The notes below the pieces were generated by a model that searched no databases, was not told the DNA's origin, and saw nothing but the letters and a program-made list of their open reading frames with translations. Below are positions 41,127-48,141 of a DNA stretch of 64,000 nucleotides, in pieces. Source of the stretch: a virus; the IMG/VR virus record IMGVR_UViG_3300046744_000223, positions 108,941-172,940 of that record; one strand, written 5' to 3'. The position numbers and the translations under genes are program-made. Within the stretch, counting starts at the first letter, position 1; the number at the start of each line of letters is the position of its first letter.

Positions 41127-42980
41127 TTATTTGCCGTATACTTCGGATTGTGCTTGTTCTAATCGTTTTGCAAATGATTTTTGATTTAATTGCATTTCAA
41201 ATTTAAACTGGCCACCATATCCTCGACCATCTTCTCTAATGACAATATCTGCAATTGCAAATACTTCACCAGACTTTTCTACTTTATAGCCAATGAATGG
41301 GGGTGGCCCATCTTCAGCAACTAAGTTTTCTTTTAGTTTACTATAATCACTCGTTCCGAATATAGTTTCCATTGTTGACTTATCCAATGAATTTGGACCG
41401 ATAGCCATAGTCTCTTCACCATCACTTACAGCTTTTAACGGAAACTCATTTTTAATGGTATTCAACATACCCTCTTTCATTTTTGGATTCTCAGTAATAG
41501 CCGTTATTGAATCAGCTTGAAATTTTCTATGTTCTTTATCATCAGCATCCACAGTAGATTGAGCGCTTTTGTTTCCGTTTTTAGCTAATTGATTAATAGC
41601 AGTCCATAGAACTTTTTGTTTAGCTCTGGAGTTACCCTGTAATGCCTCATCCAAATTCATCTTTTTGGATTTAAGTAAATCATTTAACAATGTACCTTCG
41701 GGTGATTTTAATAACTTTTCAATTTCAGCTCTATTTTCATTAACAACTGATATATTACGAGCTCTAGCCTTATCTCTATATACGGATTGGTTAATTTCAT
41801 CTGGTAGGTTTTTATCCCATTTTGAAAATTCACCAGCTCCTGAGTTTAAGAAGTTTACTTTAGTAGATTTTTTCAATGAGACCTCATCCATTACTTCAGT
41901 ACCATCTGGCTTTCTAACCTTCAGATACATATCGGTTGAAAATCCTTTATTCTTTCCATAATCCGACAATCCCATTGCTTCTACATCAGATTGTGTATCC
42001 CAAGCACCGGCTACGATTTCAACACCATCACCATATTGTTTAGTTAACCTATCCTTAATTGCTTTTCTACTTTGTGTTGCAGCCTTTACCCAAGATTTAT
42101 CAACTATTTTATTTTTAGCATTTTTCAATTTTGGGTTAGCTTCATTGAATGCATCATCGTGTTTAAGGATTGAGTTAGAGAATTCATCCCACTCTTCATC
42201 ACTCATAGTTGAACCCATCATAGTCATAAGTTCACCAGCTTGAGCGGATATCTGCCCAGCGCCACCTTCTATATCAGAAAAATGCCCCCATTTAGTTGCA
42301 TCACCCTTTGGTTGTGTATTAAGCATACGTTCTAATGCTTTAGTGTATTTCTTAGGGAACTTTGGATTGTCATTTAAGAAATCCGGCATTTTATATGGTT
42401 CAGGTGGGTTTGGATTTGCAAACTTTTTGTTTTTTTCCTCAAATTCAACATCATCCGGTGGTAATTCCATTTGATAAACTTCAGATTCTCGTGGGTCACC
42501 TTGTTTTAGTGCTTTATCTTTATCACCTACATACCCATTTGCTTGTTCTTTTGATTGGGATTCGTTATCATCGGTATTAGCTTGAGCATCTTTTTCTATC
42601 TGAGTCATCATACCAATTTGGTCGGATTTTGAAAACTTAGCATCGTCTTCTTTTTCTTCCGGCGTATCATTGGTATTTCTGAGGGTATCTGCTGCTTTGT
42701 ATTGAGGGGATTCTTTATCGGATGATATCGCAGTTTTATAAGTCGTGGTTTTCTTTTCACCATCCTTATTCTTATAAGTTACTTCAGTATCAGGATCGAC
42801 TTTATCATCTTTAGCTTCTAATAAGTTGATAAGTAACTCTTCTGCAATAGATTCACCTAGTATGTCTGAAACTACTTTGTATGTAGCTTTCAGTGACTCT
42901 TTGGTATGTATACCTTCATTTAAGGATACACCCACTTCGTTCCACACTTTTTTTGCTATGTAATTGATAAGTTTCTTCAT
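41127..42980 (-). CDS. large protein of unknown function with nuclease-like motif
   Basis: A 617-residue hydrophilic protein if it starts at MKKLINYIAKKVW (ATG 42978-42980); a codon two residues upstream (42986) is also possible. Residues 50-200 are highly charged and probably disordered. Around residues 350-380, FSTDMYLKVRKPDG and EVMDEVSLKKSTKVNF give a D-x(n)-E-x-K arrangement reminiscent of PD-(D/E)XK nucleases. The C-terminus FKFEMQLNQKSFAKRLEQAQ resembles proteins annotated as structural in marine T4-like phages. No firm function is assigned. Confidence 0.6.
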   Translation of the reverse strand: MKKLINYIAKKVWNEVGVSLNEGIHTKESLKATYKVVSDILGESIAEELLINLLEAKDDKVDPDTEVTYKNKDGEKKTTTYKTAISSDKESPQYKAADTLRNTNDTPEEKEDDAKFSKSDQIGMMTQIEKDAQANTDDNESQSKEQANGYVGDKDKALKQGDPRESEVYQMELPPDDVEFEEKNKKFANPNPPEPYKMPDFLNDNPKFPKKYTKALERMLNTQPKGDATKWGHFSDIEGGAGQISAQAGELMTMMGSTMSDEEWDEFSNSILKHDDAFNEANPKLKNAKNKIVDKSWVKAATQSRKAIKDRLTKQYGDGVEIVAGAWDTQSDVEAMGLSDYGKNKGFSTDMYLKVRKPDGTEVMDEVSLKKSTKVNFLNSGAGEFSKWDKNLPDEINQSVYRDKARARNISVVNENRAEIEKLLKSPEGTLLNDLLKSKKMNLDEALQGNSRAKQKVLWTAINQLAKNGNKSAQSTVDADDKEHRKFQADSITAITENPKMKEGMLNTIKNEFPLKAVSDGEETMAIGPNSLDKSTMETIFGTSDYSKLKENLVAEDGPPPFIGYKVEKSGEVFAIADIVIREDGRGYGGQFKFEMQLNQKSFAKRLEQAQSEVYGK

Positions 42981-42992
42981 AAACATAAATAT

Positions 42993-44219
42993 CTAAAGAT
43001 TGACCTTAACCATATCTTTGTAATTATCTCCAATTTCAATGTCAGTTGGAAACCCACCGGACTCCATAACTTTTTTTATTTCTAAAATATATTCAATACC
43101 ATCATCAGAATCCACATCAAACAATATTGAGTCATATGTGTATAATATAGGTAGTGATTTTTGAGAGCTTTTCATATTAGAGAGTTTCTCCAATATAAGT
43201 ATGTTTCTTTCAGTCTCAACCGATTGTAAGATGTAATTAAATAACTTATTTTTATTCAAATCCGTACTGAATGTCAGTTTTCTTTTAAGTAATGGTGTAT
43301 AAATTGTCTTATTGATTAAGAACTCACTCCAAAGCGACTCTATATACTCTGAGGTCTTACTAAAGAATGGGATGTGTTTGTATTCATCTTGAACCCCACC
43401 ATACAATTGTCTAAATGTGATTGCTTTTGCGTCTTTGAGGTCTGCCCCATATTGGTCTGCTAACCACTTATGTGCTTTAATGTCCAATGGTATTTCTACA
43501 CCAATCAAACTACCAATAAGTCGTAAGTGGTATCCATCAAAATCTAATTGATACAATTTACCACCCTCAAATCGTGATATGAACCTCTTACGAACATCAC
43601 CATCTTTTGGAAGTGCTGCATAGTTAATACCACCAAAGGTGTTTGATGGTCGGGATGTGGTAGTGAACATATTATATTGACTATACTCCATACCACCTTG
43701 TGTATACAACCCACTTTGCTCTATCCAATTAAGACATTTAGGATACAACTTACTAAATTTACTTGAGGTCGGATTTTGAGACCACATAACTTTCCAATCT
43801 TGGAATTGTTCATAGTGTTTCCAAATTGGAATGAGGTCATTTGCTTTGGGAGCTTTACGTCTTCTAAAGATTGTATATATAGGTCGTTCTTCTACATCGA
43901 AATCCTTCGCCTGATGGAATAACTCCATTTCAAGGTCGGACATTGTAGGTAGGTAGTCGTAATGGTGTAAGAACTCTTTTAAACCAACCACACATACCTC
44001 TTCGAATTGACTGAAGTCTATTGGGTCAGTTACATAACCTGCGTCTATATTATTGTAGTTTACAAAAATGTCAATATCACCATCAGATATCAAAATAGAC
44101 GATATACGGGAAAGATGAGGGTGTTTCACCAAACTTGTTAGAATGGGAAACACCAACACCTTACTTGACAGGGCAGAGATGCGTTTATGTAATCGTTCGT
44201 TTGTATCTACTATCTTCAC
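42993..44219 (-). CDS. diverged family A DNA polymerase palm protein
   Basis: A 408-residue protein starting at GTG (44217-44219). Residues 186-200 (TTTSRPSNTFGGINY) match the T-x-x-R-x-S-S-x-x-P-N-L-Q-N segment of Pol I. Motif A is LYQLDFDGYHLRL (D226), motif B is KAITFRQLYGG (K265, F269, Y273) and motif C is YTYDSILFDV (D363). Both catalytic aspartates remain, but the positions of Pol I Glu710, Arg754, His881 and Glu883 read His, Leu, Tyr and Ser. No exonuclease motifs are evident. The phage also encodes a family B polymerase, so this may serve repair, primer or lesion synthesis. Confidence 0.78.
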   Translation of the reverse strand: MKIVDTNERLHKRISALSSKVLVFPILTSLVKHPHLSRISSILISDGDIDIFVNYNNIDAGYVTDPIDFSQFEEVCVVGLKEFLHHYDYLPTMSDLEMELFHQAKDFDVEERPIYTIFRRRKAPKANDLIPIWKHYEQFQDWKVMWSQNPTSSKFSKLYPKCLNWIEQSGLYTQGGMEYSQYNMFTTTSRPSNTFGGINYAALPKDGDVRKRFISRFEGGKLYQLDFDGYHLRLIGSLIGVEIPLDIKAHKWLADQYGADLKDAKAITFRQLYGGVQDEYKHIPFFSKTSEYIESLWSEFLINKTIYTPLLKRKLTFSTDLNKNKLFNYILQSVETERNILILEKLSNMKSSQKSLPILYTYDSILFDVDSDDGIEYILEIKKVMESGGFPTDIEIGDNYKDMVKVNL

Positions 44220-44224
44220 AAAGA

Positions 44225-44256
44225 CTAATATACGAAATTATTCGTTAGTATCCAAA
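44225..44256 (-). promoter_or_regulatory. promoter P7, TTTG-N20-TATATTAG
   Basis: TTTG (44253-44256) and TATATTAG (44225-44232) with a 20-nt spacer. The -33 element lies within the last codons of the upstream 60-residue gene. The GTG start of the family A polymerase-like gene is 5 nt beyond the -7 element. Confidence 0.72.
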
Positions 44257-44427
44257 CTTTTTTGAACATCGTGTTGAACCTAAGTCGTAATGGTTTGGAT
44301 TTTTACCCTTACCAATCAACATCTTTTTGCGAAGTTCCACCATGGTCTCCCACTCTTGGGAATTTAACCCCTCCCATTGAAGTTTGTTGGCCATTTTTAA
44401 CCATTGTTCTTTTTCTACTTGTGTCAT
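44245..44427 (-). CDS. small hypothetical protein
   Basis: A 60-residue protein (MTQVEKEQWLKMANKLQWEG) with a helical, charged N-terminal half and a basic C-terminus. I do not recognise it. It is 3 nt from the upstream gene, consistent with one operon of small early proteins under P8. Confidence 0.55.
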   Translation of the reverse strand: MTQVEKEQWLKMANKLQWEGLNSQEWETMVELRKKMLIGKGKNPNHYDLGSTRCSKKFGY

Positions 44428-44430
44428 ATC

Positions 44431-44646
44431 CTAACGATAAAGGGTTACTACACTACCGAAGTAGTGGTCAAATACTTTGATTAAGTTTTCATAGTCACCA
44501 TTCTTCATTTCATTCAAAATGAAACTCTCATTGAAATCGAGTTGGCGAGCCAGTTTCTTAGCAGTCCCAAGAAGGAAAAATGCGTTACCTTGAGGACCTG
44601 TTAGGTCAATTGTGATACCTTGACTTTTTGGTTTCTGAACTATCAT
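44431..44646 (-). CDS. conserved small T4-like protein
   Basis: A 71-residue protein containing ITIDLTGPQGNAFFLLGTAK followed by KLARQLDFNES and GDYENLIKVFDHYFG. This pattern recurs in small uncharacterised proteins of T4-like marine phages. It is soluble and alpha/beta. No function is known to me. Confidence 0.68.
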   Translation of the reverse strand: MIVQKPKSQGITIDLTGPQGNAFFLLGTAKKLARQLDFNESFILNEMKNGDYENLIKVFDHYFGSVVTLYR

Positions 44647-44649
44647 ATC

Positions 44650-44922
44650 TTACTTGTTTACTTCAATCATATTCATAGGAACTGTGTAAGTCCCATACCC
44701 ATTCAACACTTTTAGAACGGCCTTAGTTCGGTTGATTTTCTCAACTCGGAGTTGTTTACCCTTTAACTTAGGGTGGTTAACACTCACATTAGCACCAATG
44801 TAAAGTTCTTCTTTAATACTAAGTGCATTTTCACTTTTTTTCATCTTAATCACTTCAACTACTTTGTTGTTTAACACTCGTAGTTGTTCGATACTCAACT
44901 GATTTAATTCTTGATAGGTCAT
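44650..44922 (-). CDS. conserved small protein with KOW-like half
   Basis: A 90-residue protein. The N-terminal half is a helical segment (LNQLSIEQLRVLNNKVVEVI); the C-terminal half, IGANVSVNHPKLKGKQLRVE and NRTKAVLKVLNGYGTYTVPM, resembles a small KOW/SH3-like barrel with a V-x-V-x-H-x-x-L-x-G-K turn. Similar proteins occur in other T4-like phages. It may bind RNA or ribosomes, but that is a guess from the fold. Confidence 0.62.
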   Translation of the reverse strand: MTYQELNQLSIEQLRVLNNKVVEVIKMKKSENALSIKEELYIGANVSVNHPKLKGKQLRVEKINRTKAVLKVLNGYGTYTVPMNMIEVNK

Positions 44923-44975
44923 AATTTTTATTTTTTATTTTTTATTATCGTGGTAACATCCCCACATCAACAGTA

Positions 44976-45007
44976 CTAATATAGTGATTAATATTGAAAT
45001 CACCAAA
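44976..45007 (-). promoter_or_regulatory. promoter P8, TTTG-N20-TATATTAG
   Basis: TTTG (45004-45007) and TATATTAG (44976-44983) with a 20-nt spacer. The upstream box AACAATTTCTTAACAT is identical to that of P9. The leader to the 90-residue gene is about 50 nt and U/A-rich. Confidence 0.78.
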
Positions 45008-45034
45008 CTTTTAATGTTAAGAAATTGTTAAAGT

Positions 45035-45370
45035 TTAGTAACCTATGAATTCAAGTTCAACTGAAGGAACTATACCTTTTGTTACTCCATAGGGGTACTC
45101 TTCGTTTAACCAATAGTTTTCAACCATCCCTAACTCTCTAAGAGACTCATTGTAGATGTCTTCCATCTCAAACCCAATACCATATCCACTTGGACAAATC
45201 ACTGAAGCAACGTCTCTTAGAAGTTCCTCGTTTTCAGTTTTCATAGCATTGTTCAAAGCCAACCTCAACTCAGCTTTCATCAAGTCGGATACTTTGTCAT
45301 TGTGGTCGTACATTTCAACATTCCATGGTTTCGTGATTTCGATACCATATTTAATTTCTTTTACTTTCAT
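45035..45370 (-). CDS. hypothetical protein
   Basis: A 111-residue acidic protein (MKVKEIKYGIEITKPWNVEM) that I cannot place in a family. It contains an amphipathic helix (KVSDLMKAELRLALNNAMKT) and a C-terminal acidic, aromatic region. It has its own promoter P9 about 22 nt upstream, which suggests early expression. Confidence 0.58.
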   Translation of the reverse strand: MKVKEIKYGIEITKPWNVEMYDHNDKVSDLMKAELRLALNNAMKTENEELLRDVASVICPSGYGIGFEMEDIYNESLRELGMVENYWLNEEYPYGVTKGIVPSVELEFIGY

Positions 45371-45392
45371 AACTTATCTATCTTTTACATAG

Positions 45393-45424
45393 TAAAGATA
45401 CGAAAATTATTTGGATATACCAAA
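45393..45424 (-). promoter_or_regulatory. promoter P9, TTTG-N20-TATCTTTA
   Basis: TTTG (45421-45424) and TATCTTTA (45393-45400) with the same 20-nt spacer. The -7 element differs from the other eight and fits the Bacteroidota TAnnTTTG consensus at all but the last base. The box AACAATTTCTTAACAT lies upstream. Confidence 0.75.
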
Positions 45425-45446
45425 TTTTAATGTTAAGAAATTGTTA

Positions 45447-45983
45447 TTATTTTAAGAATTCTGAATAGTTAGTGATGTAGTTTGAAAGTCCTTTTATGGT
45501 TTCATTACCTAACTCTATCTGCTTGCGATTTACAAAGTCAGCGTTGTCTACCAATTTCCATCTAACTTCTGTTTTTTTATAGAACTCGGTACTAATAGTA
45601 GAATAAACATCTTTATTAACTTCAGTGATTACATCATTAAAATGACGTTTTACAAAATAACGAATAAAGTAACCATTTACATAATCCGATTCTATTGGTG
45701 TTGAAATACCATACACAGCAAAGTTGAAACTAACATCAAGCTTATTTAGAGAATCGTATTTAAATTTTTCAGAATTATCTATAAGTGATAGGTCAACATA
45801 CTTTATTAATTTTTCAGATACACCTTTTAAGTAAGCTCCTTTAGTAAAAACCTCACCAGTACTATATGTATGGTAATCGCCAATATATTCAGTACCATCA
45901 GGTGACATCCACTCCTTACCTTGAGTGTAAAGTCCGTTTTGAATTTGACCTTTGGGATAATATACTTTTAATCGTTTAGCCAT
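45447..45983 (-). CDS. putative baseplate or tail protein
   Basis: A 178-residue protein starting MAKRLKVYYPKGQIQNGLYT; the ATG overlaps the upstream stop as TAATG, so a longer in-frame version from 46028 is not used. The segment TEYIGDYHTYSTGEVFTKGA with repeated Gly/Tyr turns suggests a beta-rich virion protein. It is the last gene of the tail block. No named family is recognised. Confidence 0.6.
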   Translation of the reverse strand: MAKRLKVYYPKGQIQNGLYTQGKEWMSPDGTEYIGDYHTYSTGEVFTKGAYLKGVSEKLIKYVDLSLIDNSEKFKYDSLNKLDVSFNFAVYGISTPIESDYVNGYFIRYFVKRHFNDVITEVNKDVYSTISTEFYKKTEVRWKLVDNADFVNRKQIELGNETIKGLSNYITNYSEFLK

Positions 45984-47839
45984 TATTGAGCATCCAATTT
46001 TAAGAATCCAGTAAAGCTTGTTTCCCAATTACCTTGTCCATCAAAGCTATGTTCCATTTTACCTACACAAAAATATTTACCTGCGCCGATGTATTTTGTA
46101 GGTAACCCATCGAAACTAAATGTATCACCAATATTTGTACCCCATACACCATAACAAGTTACAGATAAGTCAATCATGTATCTGTAACCGGTATCAGTAC
46201 CAGTTGGAGCTGGTTTATTACTTATGTATGACTTCATAATATCTTTAAGTCCTTGAGAACGTTCCGCTGATAACCCTGTACCTAATTCTTCTTTTTTCTT
46301 TTGAATGTCATCTAATGTTATTTGTACAGGTGGTGCGTTTGTTTCAAGATTAGGACCACAATCGTTATATAGATTATCAAACGCGCCTTTAGGTATCTCC
46401 CCCCCACGATTTGATACCAATGCTGCTGCGGCCATATCAGAATCCATATTTGATGATAAGTTGACTGATTTTAAAACAGAACCTAAGTCGTGAGTTTTAA
46501 ACGTATAAGCGGCACTGATACCCTTTTGGTGTTCTGCTCTTTCATTTACTATTAAAAATTTATTAGAGTTCTTAAACCCATCATTGTATATTGTTAATGG
46601 ATATAACCCACCAGTTAAATCTTTAATTGTTGCGCACAAAACTCTTAGGAAATTATTTACACTACTCTCACCCTTTGCATCTTTATCTTCCTTTGCTCTT
46701 TCAACCAATCGGTCTATGGTAGCGTTTATCAAATCCAACGATATCAGCATATCTTTTGCATTACCATCAAAGCCAGTTCCGGTTGCTAAATTATTTTTAA
46801 TACCATCATTGAAGGTTGTAGCCGCGGTTTCACCATAAGTTGCCATATCACCATCTAATAATAATTTCGATGGGTCAGCTGATGCAAATTGTGGTATGAA
46901 TTTTCCTTTTGCATCTCCAAACCCCCATTTGAATCCACTATTAGAATGTGCGGTATTGATGACATCAATCAATTCACTAAATTTTACGTATTTAACAAAC
47001 ATATCATCAAAGTCTACGTTTACCATCCCCAATATTTTAAAATCTGCGCCAGATTTTGTTTGTATATTAGCTACGGCATACCCACCACTAAGCTTTGCTT
47101 CACCATCCGGTACAAAGTCCTTGGTGCCCCCCTTTTGTATGACACTCGACTCCTCATACTCTGGAAAGGCAGTTATAAATCTATTGTTTAATTCACTTGG
47201 AATGTTAAATGCCGTGATATCGTTATCTTCCTCATCTTTAACTGTAGTACCTTTACCGGCTAATGTCTGGTCCATGGCTAAAACAGCAGAGAATCTATTT
47301 TTACCAGTTAGTTTCAGATTACATGAGTAAACGCCACTTGCATCCATTGAAAATCCAAAGTTATATACGTTTGCCGACATTGATGACCCAAAACCTAACC
47401 CCTTGTACCCAAATGATAAAAGAACACCATTACCTACTCGGAAAAATGCAGCTTCATATGTTGCAAATTGACTTTTTGAATAACACTTGAATGATACATC
47501 AATATCAAATAGAGCGGAATCTGAAACATCGTTTGAACCATCATTGTTTATTCTAACAGATTCTAATAATGGTTTACTTGGTACATCACGTGAACCATCT
47601 CTACTTATTAAAGAATTATACTTTTCAGAAGAATTTAGTGGGTTATCACCAAGGGTTACACCAGAAGCAGGAGAACATAAACCTGCATTGTTAGTACCAT
47701 TGGTTTGTATACTAATATACGCGTATTTTCCATAATTCCATATTTTCGAATTATCATCTGCATTTGGATTTTTTATATATTCGGATATTTTACCTAAATT
47801 ACCACTTGCGCCGAAACTTGCTCTTGAAAATACTCCCAT
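45983..47839 (-). CDS. putative baseplate hub/tail tip protein
   Basis: A 618-residue protein. Residues 85-150, with LLESVRINNDGSNDVSDSAL and FKCYSKSQFATYEAAFFRVG, resemble the beta-barrel start of hub-type tail proteins, in which strands alternate with a long helix ending at a bulky G-x-x-V-L-L-x-x-G segment. It follows a LysM/gp53-like gene by 5 nt and precedes another tail gene. The assignment to hub is inferred mainly from position. Confidence 0.5.
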   Translation of the reverse strand: MGVFSRASFGASGNLGKISEYIKNPNADDNSKIWNYGKYAYISIQTNGTNNAGLCSPASGVTLGDNPLNSSEKYNSLISRDGSRDVPSKPLLESVRINNDGSNDVSDSALFDIDVSFKCYSKSQFATYEAAFFRVGNGVLLSFGYKGLGFGSSMSANVYNFGFSMDASGVYSCNLKLTGKNRFSAVLAMDQTLAGKGTTVKDEEDNDITAFNIPSELNNRFITAFPEYEESSVIQKGGTKDFVPDGEAKLSGGYAVANIQTKSGADFKILGMVNVDFDDMFVKYVKFSELIDVINTAHSNSGFKWGFGDAKGKFIPQFASADPSKLLLDGDMATYGETAATTFNDGIKNNLATGTGFDGNAKDMLISLDLINATIDRLVERAKEDKDAKGESSVNNFLRVLCATIKDLTGGLYPLTIYNDGFKNSNKFLIVNERAEHQKGISAAYTFKTHDLGSVLKSVNLSSNMDSDMAAAALVSNRGGEIPKGAFDNLYNDCGPNLETNAPPVQITLDDIQKKKEELGTGLSAERSQGLKDIMKSYISNKPAPTGTDTGYRYMIDLSVTCYGVWGTNIGDTFSFDGLPTKYIGAGKYFCVGKMEHSFDGQGNWETSFTGFLKLDAQ

Positions 47840-47844
47840 AACTA

Positions 47845-48141
47845 TTAACTATTTAATTGGTTGTACGCATTTACTATTTGTTCTATACTTTGTGGTATTC
47901 TTAATTGTTTACCAATTGGTACTACAAAATCACCATTACCAATATTATTTGCTCTTGCTATAATCCACCAATACGATGATTTATTATAATACTTATAAGC
48001 TAACGTATCCAATCTATCACCTACCATACCTATTATGTATATATCACTATTTTGTGGTTCTATAATAGGTAATTTTACAGTAGACTTAAATCTACGGCCG
48101 TTTTTATCTTTACGGAGTTCTATGTCATCATATCTATTCAT
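47845..48141 (-). CDS. 53: LysM-like baseplate wedge protein (gp53-like)
   Basis: A 98-residue protein with a LysM-type core: IIGMVGDRLDTLAYKYYNKS, followed by YWWIIARANNIGNGDFVVPI and GKQLRIP. This D-x-L-A-x-x-Y-Y...W-W-x-I-A-x-x-N...P-x-G-x-x-L-x-I-P order is that of gp53/tail protein X-like subunits. It should form part of the baseplate periphery or hub spike cap. Confidence 0.75.
   Translation of the reverse strand: MNRYDDIELRKDKNGRRFKSTVKLPIIEPQNSDIYIIGMVGDRLDTLAYKYYNKSSYWWIIARANNIGNGDFVVPIGKQLRIPQSIEQIVNAYNQLNS

Noticed and set aside
42984-42991. TATTTATG resembling a late motif
   Set aside because: It overlaps the possible start codon of the 617-residue gene, leaving no room for a transcript start before the ATG.
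46896-47330. 144-codon plus-strand frame
   Set aside because: It lies wholly opposite the 618-residue tail gene, has no ribosome-binding site or family resemblance, and every supported gene is on the minus strand.
47705-47725. TATATTAG-like sequence inside the tail hub gene
   Set aside because: The octamer is present on the coding strand, but no TTTG lies 20 nt upstream and no gene starts downstream, so it does not fit the early promoter model.
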